Source: Pseudomonas sp. BSw22131 (GTDB lineage: Bacteria > Pseudomonadota > Gammaproteobacteria > Pseudomonadales > Pseudomonadaceae). From it: a stretch of DNA of 64,000 bases. The notes beneath the pieces are model-generated. The model saw only the letters and a program-made list of their open reading frames with translations, ran no database searches and was not told the DNA's origin. This document shows positions 27,214 to 36,188 of the stretch, one piece after another. Each line of letters starts with the position of its first letter. Position 1 is the first letter of the stretch. The position numbers and the translations under genes were made by a program. The DNA lies in assembly GCF_026810445.1 (NCBI RefSeq), contig NZ_CP113949.1:1984001-2048000 (forward strand), read 5' to 3'.

Positions 27214-28100
27214 GGTTGCACCTGAACTTCATGGTCGCTGTGCATATAATTTACGTTAATTTCTGACTCACTACTCTCTAATGCAACCGGAAGTCCCGAC
27301 ACCCAATTACGCAACTTCTCAAACGTTTGCTTTGTACTACCCCATGTGATCTCGTTCAGGTTATAGATATTTTCATGCGGGGCTCTATATTCTGCATCAG
27401 CTTTGGGCGGATAGAAGGCAGCATGACTGTTCCCTCCGAAAGAAACACCGTAAAAAACGCTTTCATAGCCTCTACCGTCTATATCCGGATCACTTACGAT
27501 ATAACCATATTTACCCCAAACACTTGAACACAACCCAGTTCCGCACCCCCCGCCATATTGTACCCGCCCCCTTATCAAACGATTGGCTTCAAGGACAGTT
27601 GATCGACTATCAATCGGGCCGCCCTCGTACTCAACATAACCAGTGAAGAAGTTTTGGGGTTCGTATGTATTTCCAGGCCCTCCATTTTCAGGACAGACCT
27701 TTACGGCGCCGCGCTCTTTGCATCGGAAGATAATATTAATAAAAGTTACTTTAGTATTGGTCCAACCTATTCCCACTTTGAAGCCTAGGTCATCCCATAC
27801 ATATATACGTCGATCCAGCATAGCCCTTGGATTTCCTCCAATGACTTTTTTCCATGATTCAATATCATCGCCTATCTTCAGAATCTTCCCATTAAACGTG
27901 ATCTTTCCATCGTTAACAATGATCTCTGGCTTCGCACCCTTTGGAATGCGACGTATACCCTGCGACCAATCCTCGAAACGCTTAAGTTCCTGCTTGGTCT
28001 TTTCCCACGTGATGCCGTCGAACAAACTGTCGGCCGCGGCAGGGATTGAGATCATTATGAACATGAAAACCGTGAAAGCCCATCTATGAGCGCACCTCAT
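27210..28100 (-). CDS. Exported immunity-type protein of the HET-C family, copy B
   Basis: The 296-residue protein has a signal peptide (about 1-22, ending AAADS) and the family domain. Blocks include FEDWSQGIRRIPKGAKPEII, YVWDDLGFKVGIGW, GYVEYEGGPIDSRSTVLEAN and GGGCGTGLC. Both cysteine pairs are kept. Near the C terminus EITWGSTKQTFEKLRNWVSG echoes the N-terminal GITWEKTKQELKRFEDWSQG, an internal repeat. ATG 28100 overlaps the stop of copy A (ATGA). The stop overlaps the GTG of the orphan toxin tail. Translational coupling through the whole array supports one transcript from vgrG. Confidence 0.78.
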   Translation of the reverse strand: MRCAHRWAFTVFMFIMISIPAAADSLFDGITWEKTKQELKRFEDWSQGIRRIPKGAKPEIIVNDGKITFNGKILKIGDDIESWKKVIGGNPRAMLDRRIYVWDDLGFKVGIGWTNTKVTFINIIFRCKERGAVKVCPENGGPGNTYEPQNFFTGYVEYEGGPIDSRSTVLEANRLIRGRVQYGGGCGTGLCSSVWGKYGYIVSDPDIDGRGYESVFYGVSFGGNSHAAFYPPKADAEYRAPHENIYNLNEITWGSTKQTFEKLRNWVSGLPVALESSESEINVNYMHSDHEVQVQP

Positions 28101-28945
28101 GGTTGGGCCTGACGAGTATCGGGCAAACATAAAAAATTTGAAATCCAGTTGCTAACAACGCCAACTGCTTGTTCGGCAGTTTGTTTTGTGAGCCCATCAA
28201 AACCAAAGGCGGCATCTTGCTCTACGCATGGCCGTATTTTATCTTTAGGCTTCTTCTCGGCGTTAACACCAAAATCATCAAAAGAAATTTTATAAATGGT
28301 ACTTTCCAAGTTCCTTCCAACAGTATCAGCTCCGCTTAGAATATCTCGATGAAGCCCATGCGACACTGAGCAAAGACCAAGCCCGCAGCCTCTGCCGAAG
28401 TTTGCGGCCCCCTTGATCAGCCGGTTAGCCTCCAGCACTGTAGATATGCTGTCAATTGGGCCTCCTTCATACTCAAGATAGCCGGCAAAGAAATTTTTAG
28501 GTTCATTTTCATTTCCAGGGCCGCCACTTTCTGGACAGACAGGTGAACTGCCTCGCTCCTTGCAGTGAAAAATTACGTTAATAAATACAACTTTTGTGCT
28601 CCCGCCCCATCCAATTCCCACCTTGATCCCCATCTCATCCCAAATATAAAGCCTCTGACTCGGCATCTCCCTAGGAATACCACCAATTATTTTTTTCCAG
28701 ACGTTAATATCATCCCCGAACCTTAACACCTCACCATTGAACGTAATTTCTCCATCGTTAACGATAATCTCTGGCTTTGCTCCCTTCGGAATGCGGCGAA
28801 TCCCCAATGACCAATCATTTAAGCGACTGAGCTCCGCCTTGGTGTTTTCCCAAGTGATGTCACCCAGCAAACCATCCGCGCCGGCGGTTTGTGAAACGAT
28901 TGCGAATATGAAAACGAGGCATGAAAAAACAATAGGTTGCCTCAT
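28097..28945 (-). CDS. Exported immunity-type protein of the HET-C family, copy A (cognate to VgrG)
   Basis: The 282-residue protein has a signal peptide (about 1-23, ending QTAGADG). The same domain as copies B-D follows, with LNDWSLGIRRIPKGAKPEII, YIWDEMGIKVGIGW, GYLEYEGGPIDSISTVLEAN and GRGCGLGLC. ATG 28945 overlaps the VgrG stop (ATGA), so it is made with the effector. In T6SS loci the gene directly after a VgrG effector usually encodes its immunity protein. An exported immunity protein implies that the toxin acts in the periplasm or on the outer leaflet of the inner membrane. I do not recognise a named family. Confidence 0.8.
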   Translation of the reverse strand: MRQPIVFSCLVFIFAIVSQTAGADGLLGDITWENTKAELSRLNDWSLGIRRIPKGAKPEIIVNDGEITFNGEVLRFGDDINVWKKIIGGIPREMPSQRLYIWDEMGIKVGIGWGGSTKVVFINVIFHCKERGSSPVCPESGGPGNENEPKNFFAGYLEYEGGPIDSISTVLEANRLIKGAANFGRGCGLGLCSVSHGLHRDILSGADTVGRNLESTIYKISFDDFGVNAEKKPKDKIRPCVEQDAAFGFDGLTKQTAEQAVGVVSNWISNFLCLPDTRQAQP

Positions 28946-31900
28946 GACCGCCCCTGACTTTTTTCGCCAGTCAACGTTTCGTAATGCTGTTCTATATACA
29001 CCCATGCGGCTTCTCCTTGTTCCCCCATTTTCCTGACCCGTGCCAGCGCAGCTTTTCCATGCTGTTCTTGAATATGATGCAACTCGGTCAGAGACGCGCC
29101 TCGTTCGACTTCCTTACGATGTCCACGTGCCCAATTCAGCACCAGTTTGTCCTGCCAAGTGCTGTCTTGGGGGTGGGTGAAGAACCTCTGTGCAACAAGC
29201 ACTGGATCGTCTTTAGTCTTGCCGTCCCAATAGTTACTCATGGCTTGGCCCACTTGGCGAACGGCCTCTTTAGCCAGCTCTACTGCCAACGTATGAAATG
29301 GATGCGTGTCGTGATCCTTAGCCAATTGCGAGTGCGTCGGATCAGTTGAGCCGCTACGGTTCGGGTCTTCTTCCAACAATGTTTGCGCGTCGTCCACGCT
29401 GTTGCCCAGCAATTGCAACAACGACTGGAACACGGTGTTGTAACTGTTGGAAATCAGCCGCATCGGCGCCGCTGCCATCCATCCCATGCGTTCTATGTGT
29501 TGATGACCTGGCGTACTCGCCCATTTATCACGCAGCGCGAGGTAGTTTTCGAGGGCCGGGAGCAAACGGTCGTCGTGATGCTCCCCCAGTAATATCAGCA
29601 GCATCCGTTCACTGTCTGATCGTACGCCCGGCTCACTGGCAACGAATGTCCAGGGATCGACAGGGAACAGCGCCATAGCCAAGGGCTCAGCGAGGCTTGC
29701 GATCACGTCAGTGGAACTGAACATGCCTGTCACCAGAGGGAGCTTCCACTTGCATGCAGCAGGTGAAGTCCAGGGCAACACGCTGGTGTAGCCCAACTTG
29801 ATAAGGCTCAGTTCGACGTAATTCGAGTGCGCAAAGAAGTCTTCCAGCACATGCAGTGCGGCTCCGAACAGGCGCATGCCCGACGGTGTCTTTTTGCACA
29901 TCACTGCCCGCTTGATATCCATCACCATGCTGTCCCTGGAGCGGTGCAGGTAGCGCGCCATGGAACTGACGAAATCGATTTGCAGCAGCGGATCATCGGG
30001 CAAGGCCCATGGTTCAAAATCCGGGTCTCTGGTTTTCGGATCGGCGGGCTGCGGGTTGAAGTTTTTCGGGTTGTCTATGTGCTCACTGGGGCGGTAGACC
30101 CCGAGATTGTAAGGAGTGACCTGGTACTCATCAGGATTGCTAGCACGTAGATCGGGAAATTTTCTTGCTGCCAATATGTCGACCATCTGCGTCAGTGCGG
30201 AACGGGAGAGTATCGCTGGCAAGTTCTTCGGCATGTCCTCGGCACGAATGATTTTTGGATCGAGCAATTGCGAGTAGTCACGTAGCCAATTACCGAAATA
30301 AATCGCTTCCCGATCCTCCTGCGCGCCAAACCCCGCCTTCTCAAGCGCATCCTCAATCGACTCATGCCCAAACGACCCATGCGGGCTCCGATCATGATGT
30401 TCACCCCGCCCCGCACCAAATCCCTCGCGCTGCCCACTCCCGGTTTCCATTCGCTGTGCATCAAGACCCTGCGTTTCCTTGATCGCCGCCTGGGCTTCGG
30501 GGTAGGCCACGTACAGCGCCGTTTCCGGGTGCCTGGCCGTGGTGAACGTGGCGAAGCGGGTGTAGGCGCTGTTTTCGAAATCCAGTAATGCGATTTGATA
30601 GGCGAATTTCGCGCCTTCTTCCTCAGGTGCATCTGCGGCCAGGGTCGAGGTGCCGTCGGGGTTTTTATCGGCCAGTTCGGTACGCAAGAGGTTGTCGAGA
30701 TGATGCCCGAACTCATGCAGCAACACGGCCAGAAATTGCGTAGCGCCATCGCGATGGCTGGAGGCGTTGATGAGAGCGGCTTCATGCACGCGAATCACAC
30801 GCTCCTGGTTGTCGTAGTCAGCCGGGTACGCGCCAGCGGACATCACCCGATGCTCCGGGTTGGCAATGCTGCCTGCCCGCAGCCCGTCGTACAGTTTGAT
30901 GTAGGTGTGCGCCGGGATGTCGAACCCGAAGATCGGCGCCAGCATCAGGACGAATTCCGCTGCGGTACTGCGAGTTGCCAGTTCGGTGATCTGCTCCAGG
31001 GCGAAGGTGGATTCCATGCTGGACGCTTGAAGGATGACCGGCACGGTCTGCGGCAACAGCGCAAATTGTGGCGTGGCGTCCATGTGTTTCATGCCGCCGG
31101 GTCCGCTAAATTTGCGGATCACGCCTTTTACATCCACCTCGCCGGGCGCGTGGATGCTGATGTTGCCGTCCTTGATTTCGATGTACGCCCCGCCGCTGGT
31201 GAGCAGGATGCCGTCCTGGGCGGAGAGCTGAATGCGCTGGCCGGTGGAGGTAATGAGGACGTCGTTTTGCGCCGTCAGCTCGATGTCATCGCTCTGCGCC
31301 TGAATCGCCACTTTGCCCTTGGCGGCGAACAGCTTGGCGCCCGCGTTTTTGGCGAACAGGCTGATGCCTTCGGCAACGCTGGCGAGCAGGGATTTGCCAC
31401 TGGCGAGGGTGAGGTTTTCGCCGCTGGCAAGCGTGGTTTGCAGCGCGCTGTACAGGTGAGTGTTTCGCGCGGTGGTGCTGGCGATGTCATTGGGCGCCGA
31501 GAACATCATCAGCGGCTGTTCAAACCCGGCTGACTGACCATGGCCTGCGCTGCTGCCTTCGCCGTGGCGCAACGGGCTGTCGGTGTCGCGCTGGAGTGTC
31601 TGCAGGCTGTCGAGGGCGCTGGTTAAAGCGTCGGCGTTGTGCCCCGCAGCATCGCCCGACAGCGTTTGCAGCCGCCGCTCGCTGTCTTCGAGTTGCTGCC
31701 GCGCTTCTTCGGCGTCCATCTGCCCGCCTTGGGCTTTGCTGCGTTTCCAGGTGCTGACGTGCAAACCCTGCTGCGCACGAATCGCCCCGAACGCGTCGCT
31801 GCGCAGTTCGAAACCGCTGCCGCGAAGCCCGCCGCGCTGGTTGCCCTGCTGATCGATCAGATAACCCATGTTCAGTTGCGTGTGGGCGTGGCTGCTGTGC

Positions 31901-33510
31901 AACTGCGTGCGCACCTGTTGCGGCGTGTCATCCATGACCCACTGATTGAAACCCCGACCTTTGAGCTCTTTGCTTTTGTAGCCGCTCATCTGGCCGCTGC
32001 TGTGCCAGGCGGGTTTGTCGCCGCCGTAGACCTGCCCAAGAATCAGCGGCCGATCGATGTCGTTGTCGAGAAATGTCACCACCACTTCCTCGCCGCCCCG
32101 AGGCACCTGCACGCTGCCCCAATCGGGCCCGCTGCTGTTTTGCAGCATGCGTATCCAGCACGAACCCAGTTGCCCCTCTGGGGTGCGGCGATCCCAATGA
32201 AAACGCACGCACACGCGGTTCAACGCATCGGTGAACACTTCGTGATCGGGCGGCGTGACCACCACCGCCGTCTGCGGGCCGGGCATGTGCGGCTTGTGGT
32301 GTTCCGGCGCGCTGCGGTAAGGCACGCCGTACGGCTGGGCCTCGAAACGGTTCAGGTAAAAACCGTGAGCAGTTTGCTGACTTTTCTGATCGACAGCGCT
32401 GCTATTCAGCCCGGCACGAGCGGATGTCATGAGCGCCGCGAGGCTGTCGGGGGCATCGCGTCGGCCTTGGGGAATGGGCAGGTTGCTCTCGGCGAAGAAC
32501 TCCACCGCAATCAGCAGAAACTGCCGATCACGCTCCAGGCATTGGTCGTGACGTGGATGCTGCGTCAACTCGAACCAGCGACCGGCACACAGTTGCCTGA
32601 CGCCGCCTTGCCCCTGGATGCGCCGCGCCTGGGACTCCAGTTGTTCGATGCGCACACGCGCCAGCCAGTCGCCACGGTCAACGTTTTCCCAGGCATATTG
32701 GCCCTGATAACGGTACTGCTCCAGTTGCCGCGGCGCGGCTGGATCTGCGAGCGCGCGCATGAAGCTTTCGTTGCGCTGCGCATGGGCGCGATAGTCATTG
32801 CTGCGCCAATGCAAACGCCCACTGTGGACCTGCACGCCGGTGTTCCAGTGAGTGATGCTGTCCTGGGTTTCGGTTGCCGACTGGGTATGAAAGCGCAGGC
32901 GCGGCGGGCTCAGTTGCTCCAGCGTGTCGACGCTGTCGGTAAACACGATGCAGTGCTGGTCAAGCTGATGTTCGACGTACCAGAAAATCCCCTCTTGCTC
33001 GCACCAGCGCTGAATGAAACACGCGTCCGTTTCGTTGAACTGGGTGACGTAGGACAGGGCGCGATACTCGCGTCGAAACTCGAACCGGTAATGCCCCTGT
33101 GCCCATTCATAGCCGGCGAAGACGTCGTGAAAGATCGTCGGCAGATCGGCGTCCTGCCAGATACGGCAATCTGTGCGGTGTTCCAGCCAGTGAAACCAGG
33201 GCGCGAACACCAGTTGCCAGTCGTCCAGCCCGGCATCGCTGCCCAGATAACGCACCTGCTCGACCCAACCATGACGCAGGGCAAAGCTGCCGTCATCCTG
33301 CAAAACCCGCAGGCACACCGCATCACCGATAAGCGCTTCGGGGTCGTGCTCAGGATCCTGAACGACGACATCCACGACTACACGCGGGATGCGGCCCAGC
33401 CGCTCGACCGAATGCGCGCGCAGGGCAAGCACCGCATCTGCGCCCAAGGGGGTGTCGAGCTGCAACAGCCGCCCGGCCTGGGTCAGCCGGGTGTGGAAAA
33501 GCGAGTTCAT
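28942..33510 (-). CDS. vgrG: T6SS spike effector: VgrG with metalloprotease-like and HET-C-like domains
   Basis: The 1522-residue protein begins with a VgrG core (gp27-like region to about 400, gp5-like OB domain about 410-560 with VRFHWDRRTPEGQLGSCWIR and RGGEEVVVTFLDND). A spacer and a DUF2345-type beta helix follow (about 690-795). A segment of about 250 residues then carries HEFGHH (about 932-937), a zinc-metallopeptidase signature. From about 1045, YFGNWLRDYSQLLDPK opens a HET-C-like domain; bacterial HET-C-type domains are described as related to zinc-dependent phospholipases. The last ~270 residues are duplicated in the orphan tail. The likely role is a secreted antibacterial or anti-eukaryotic effector riding on the T6SS spike. 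No other T6SS gene is in the window, so secretion must use a system elsewhere. Confidence 0.93.
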   Translation of the reverse strand: MNSLFHTRLTQAGRLLQLDTPLGADAVLALRAHSVERLGRIPRVVVDVVVQDPEHDPEALIGDAVCLRVLQDDGSFALRHGWVEQVRYLGSDAGLDDWQLVFAPWFHWLEHRTDCRIWQDADLPTIFHDVFAGYEWAQGHYRFEFRREYRALSYVTQFNETDACFIQRWCEQEGIFWYVEHQLDQHCIVFTDSVDTLEQLSPPRLRFHTQSATETQDSITHWNTGVQVHSGRLHWRSNDYRAHAQRNESFMRALADPAAPRQLEQYRYQGQYAWENVDRGDWLARVRIEQLESQARRIQGQGGVRQLCAGRWFELTQHPRHDQCLERDRQFLLIAVEFFAESNLPIPQGRRDAPDSLAALMTSARAGLNSSAVDQKSQQTAHGFYLNRFEAQPYGVPYRSAPEHHKPHMPGPQTAVVVTPPDHEVFTDALNRVCVRFHWDRRTPEGQLGSCWIRMLQNSSGPDWGSVQVPRGGEEVVVTFLDNDIDRPLILGQVYGGDKPAWHSSGQMSGYKSKELKGRGFNQWVMDDTPQQVRTQLHSSHAHTQLNMGYLIDQQGNQRGGLRGSGFELRSDAFGAIRAQQGLHVSTWKRSKAQGGQMDAEEARQQLEDSERRLQTLSGDAAGHNADALTSALDSLQTLQRDTDSPLRHGEGSSAGHGQSAGFEQPLMMFSAPNDIASTTARNTHLYSALQTTLASGENLTLASGKSLLASVAEGISLFAKNAGAKLFAAKGKVAIQAQSDDIELTAQNDVLITSTGQRIQLSAQDGILLTSGGAYIEIKDGNISIHAPGEVDVKGVIRKFSGPGGMKHMDATPQFALLPQTVPVILQASSMESTFALEQITELATRSTAAEFVLMLAPIFGFDIPAHTYIKLYDGLRAGSIANPEHRVMSAGAYPADYDNQERVIRVHEAALINASSHRDGATQFLAVLLHEFGHHLDNLLRTELADKNPDGTSTLAADAPEEEGAKFAYQIALLDFENSAYTRFATFTTARHPETALYVAYPEAQAAIKETQGLDAQRMETGSGQREGFGAGRGEHHDRSPHGSFGHESIEDALEKAGFGAQEDREAIYFGNWLRDYSQLLDPKIIRAEDMPKNLPAILSRSALTQMVDILAARKFPDLRASNPDEYQVTPYNLGVYRPSEHIDNPKNFNPQPADPKTRDPDFEPWALPDDPLLQIDFVSSMARYLHRSRDSMVMDIKRAVMCKKTPSGMRLFGAALHVLEDFFAHSNYVELSLIKLGYTSVLPWTSPAACKWKLPLVTGMFSSTDVIASLAEPLAMALFPVDPWTFVASEPGVRSDSERMLLILLGEHHDDRLLPALENYLALRDKWASTPGHQHIERMGWMAAAPMRLISNSYNTVFQSLLQLLGNSVDDAQTLLEEDPNRSGSTDPTHSQLAKDHDTHPFHTLAVELAKEAVRQVGQAMSNYWDGKTKDDPVLVAQRFFTHPQDSTWQDKLVLNWARGHRKEVERGASLTELHHIQEQHGKAALARVRKMGEQGEAAWVYIEQHYETLTGEKSQGRS

Positions 33511-33883
33511 AAAGCGTGCGTCCTTTCGGATTGAAGCATCGGGCTAGACGTCCGTGTCGAGCAGATGAAGCCGCGCCCGAACCGCCCATGGGCAATGACC
33601 CGTGAGGTCGCTGGAAGGCAAGGTCGGGAAGATAAATCAGCAAACCGAGAAGGCAAATACGAAGGAGGGCACACGCAGTGTGTGTGACGTCTGAAAGGAG
33701 AATGGTACTTTTCTTACGGTAATGGCCATGCACTAAACATGACGCTGATTAGCGACAAATTAAACACCAACATTGGCAACTAACAACGAAGTAGTAGGCC
33801 TGCCCAGAAGCCTTTCAGGGCCGCTGTGCAGCCCATCGCGGCCTCGCGTTGCTCGTGCGCTCCTACCTTGATTGTGGCCAACG
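33511..33883. other. Non-coding stretch upstream of vgrG
   Basis: No gene is supported here; the open frames shown by translation are short and compositionally atypical. It must hold the vgrG promoter, which I could not pin down. A degraded REP-like stretch (GGGCCGCTGTGCAGCCCATCGCGGCC and GTGCGCTCCTACC) lies near 33819-33866, next to the right direct repeat. Confidence 0.6.
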
Positions 33884-34064
33884 GGGCTGAGCAAACAGTT
33901 CGGGAATTAACGGCGTCCTGTAGGAGCGCGCTTGCCCGCGAACGCGTTGTGTCAGCCGATGCTTTTGTCGCTGACACACCCTAATCGCGGGCGCGCTCCT
34001 ACAGATTCAGGAAAGGCCTCCCACGGTTTCATGAACGGGAAATTCAGGCCACACAAACAAAAAC
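33884..34064. repeat. Right direct repeat bounding the VgrG island
   Basis: This is a second copy of the lipoprotein gene 3' end (44 identical bases including its TAA stop), the REP pair (33919-34004) and downstream sequence, with no lipoprotein gene in front of it. It runs into the terminator of the sulfate-binding protein gene, which suggests that this copy keeps the original downstream junction. See 24176-24358 for the partner. Confidence 0.85.
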
Positions 34065-34090
34065 GGCGACCTCTTCAGGTCGCCGTTTTT
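34063..34090. terminator. Bidirectional rho-independent terminator
   Basis: ACGGCGACCT (34063-34072), loop CTTC and AGGTCGCCGT (34077-34086) form a perfect 10-bp stem flanked by an A-run and a T-run. It lies 17 bases beyond the stop of the sulfate-binding protein gene on the reverse strand. Confidence 0.92.
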
Positions 34091-34106
34091 GGTTGAGCCC
34101 AACCGA

Positions 34107-35105
34107 TTACTTGCCCGGATAAATCTGATCGAAGACCCCACCGTCATTGAAGTGGGTTTTCTGCACGGTGCGCCAGTCGCCGAAGGTCTTTTCCACGGGC
34201 AGGAAGTCGACTTTCGGGAAGCGATCGGTGTACTTCGCCAGTACCGCCGGATCACGGGGACGCAGGTAGTTGGCGGCGGCGATTTCCTGGCCTTCCGGGG
34301 ACCAGAGGTATTTCAGATACGCCTCGGCCAGGGCGCGGGTGCCTTTCTTGTCGACCACTCTATCGACGACGCTTACCGGCGGCTCGGCTTCTGCGGAGAC
34401 GCTTGGGTAGACCACTTCGAACTGGTCACGGCCAAACTCGCGGGCGATCATTTCGGCTTCATTTTCAAAGGTGATCAGCACGTCACCAATCTGGTTCGTC
34501 ATGAACGTGGTAGTTGCGCCACGGCCACCGGTATCGAGCACTGGCACGTGCTTGAACAGCTCACCGACAAACTTCCTGGCGGCTGCTTCGTCGCCGCCGT
34601 TCTTCAGTGTGTAGCCCCAGGCGGAGAGGTACGTGTAGCGGCCGTTGCCCGAGGTTTTCGGGTTGGGCACGATCACTTCCACACCGTCCTTGATCAGGTC
34701 ATTCCAGTCTTTCAGCGCCTTGGGGTTGCCTTTGCGCACGATGAATACAGTCGCCGATGTGAACGGTGCGCTGTGATCCGGCAGGCGAGTCACCCAGTCG
34801 TTTGGTACCAGTTGGCCGTTGTCTGCCAGGGCGTTGATGTCGGTGGCCATGTTCATGGTGATCACGTCCGCCGGCAGGCCGTCGATGACCGATCGCGCCT
34901 GCTTGCTCGAACCGCCGAATGACATCTGCAGCGCGACTTTTTCCTGGTGCTCGGCTTCCCAGTGTTTCTGGAATGCCGCGTTGTAATCTTTATAGAAGTC
35001 GCGCATCACGTCATAGGACACGTTGAGCAAGGTTGGCGCTGCCTGAGCGGCGCTGCCCAAAGCCAGTCCTGCGGCGACCAGAGAGGCGGCGAAGAGTTTT
35101 TTCAC
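34107..35105 (-). CDS. sbp: Periplasmic sulfate-binding protein
   Basis: This is the substrate-binding subunit for the CysTWA sulfate/thiosulfate ABC importer. The 332-residue protein has a signal peptide ending SAAQA|AP near residue 22. The family core shows LLNVSYDVMRDFYKDYN, the loop SFGGSSKQARSVIDG and NPKTSGNGRYTYL, residues that surround sulfate in this family. No permease genes lie beside it, so it is a stand-alone copy. A terminator follows its stop. A long AT-rich leader lies upstream (35106-35200). Confidence 0.94.
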   Translation of the reverse strand: MKKLFAASLVAAGLALGSAAQAAPTLLNVSYDVMRDFYKDYNAAFQKHWEAEHQEKVALQMSFGGSSKQARSVIDGLPADVITMNMATDINALADNGQLVPNDWVTRLPDHSAPFTSATVFIVRKGNPKALKDWNDLIKDGVEVIVPNPKTSGNGRYTYLSAWGYTLKNGGDEAAARKFVGELFKHVPVLDTGGRGATTTFMTNQIGDVLITFENEAEMIAREFGRDQFEVVYPSVSAEAEPPVSVVDRVVDKKGTRALAEAYLKYLWSPEGQEIAAANYLRPRDPAVLAKYTDRFPKVDFLPVEKTFGDWRTVQKTHFNDGGVFDQIYPGK

Positions 35106-35204
35106 TGCAAATTCCTTTAGGTGATCAGCGTGTTGTCATCCATAAGGATGGCGAATTGCCCGCGACTATAACCAAACTCCGTCAGGCGTTTAAAGACTAA
35201 AAAA

Positions 35205-36071
35205 TCATGTGCTTATGTCCGCTTTACCACGCTGCTGGTCTTCGCCGCTGCCAGCCTTCGCGAACAGTGCGTTACCGCAGCGCGAGCAGAACGCCGCCGC
35301 CTGTTCATGGGTGTCTTTGGCGCACACCGGGCAGTCGTGCTGCAACTGTTGGCCGCGCATGGCGTTGGCGAGTTCGGCAGTGAAAATCCCGGTCGGCACC
35401 GCGATGATGGAGTAACCCAGAATCATCACCAGCGACGAGAGAATCTGACCCAGGGGTGTCTTCGGTACGATATCGCCAAAGCCCACGGTCGTGAGGGTGA
35501 CGATGGCCCAGTAGATGCCCTTGGGAATGCTTGTAAAACCATGCTCCGGGCCTTCGATCACGTACATCAACGTGCCGAACACGGTGACGAGGGTCGACAC
35601 GGTCAGCAGGAATACCGTGATCTTTTGCCGACTGCCGCGCAGCGCCGACAGCAGGTAATTGGCCTGTTTGAGGTAAGGGCTCAGTTTCAGGACGCGGAAG
35701 ATTCGCAGCATCCGCACCACCCGCACGATGAGCAGGTATTGGGCGTCTGCGTAGTAGATCGCCAGCACCCCGGGCAGGATCGCCAGCAAATCGATCAGTC
35801 CGTAAAAACTGAAGGCATATTTCAGCGGTTTGGGCGACGCGTACAGGCGCAGCGCATATTCCACCGCGAAGATCGCGGTAAAGCCCCATTCGAGGTAGGT
35901 GAAGAGCCAGCCGAAGTCTTTATGAACCGACTCGATGCTGTCGAGGACCACGATGAACAGGCTAAAAAAAATAGTCACCAGCAGGATTTTGTCGAAACGC
36001 CGGCCTGCCGTGGTGTCACTTTGAAAGACGATGATGCGTAGCTGTTCGCGCCAGCCCGTGTTGCTGTCCAT
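35205..36071 (-). CDS. Voltage-gated potassium-type ion channel with zinc ribbon
   Basis: The 288-residue protein has six membrane segments. The S4-like helix contains RVVRMLRIFRVLKLS, with arginines every third position. The pore filter is TLTTVGFGDIVP near residue 195. After S6 comes an unusual cytoplasmic tail with two CxxC pairs, CPVCAKDTHEQAAAFCSRCG, which looks like a zinc ribbon. The fold and filter indicate a Kv-type tetrameric potassium channel in the inner membrane. Start MDSNTGW at 36071. Neighbours do not suggest a specific pathway. Confidence 0.9.
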   Translation of the reverse strand: MDSNTGWREQLRIIVFQSDTTAGRRFDKILLVTIFFSLFIVVLDSIESVHKDFGWLFTYLEWGFTAIFAVEYALRLYASPKPLKYAFSFYGLIDLLAILPGVLAIYYADAQYLLIVRVVRMLRIFRVLKLSPYLKQANYLLSALRGSRQKITVFLLTVSTLVTVFGTLMYVIEGPEHGFTSIPKGIYWAIVTLTTVGFGDIVPKTPLGQILSSLVMILGYSIIAVPTGIFTAELANAMRGQQLQHDCPVCAKDTHEQAAAFCSRCGNALFAKAGSGEDQQRGKADIST

Positions 36072-36188
36072 GGGGATTTCCGATTGTGGGATCGGCAGAG
36101 CCTAGGAGCTTTCGACGCCGGAGTGCAACCGGTGAACGAGTGCCCACCGGCGCAACCTCTTTTGAGCGGATCGATGAAGCCGGGTCGG

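Noticed and set aside
31639..33534. 631-codon forward open frame opposite vgrG
   Set aside because: Antisense to the conserved VgrG core; composition is that of a complementary frame and no family motif is visible.
33350..33733. Reverse frame upstream of and overlapping the vgrG start
   Set aside because: It overlaps vgrG in another frame with an Arg/Ala-rich, featureless translation.
24176..34064. Transposon or integrase-borne element
   Set aside because: No transposase, integrase or tRNA target is present; the only boundary signal is the REP-containing direct repeat.
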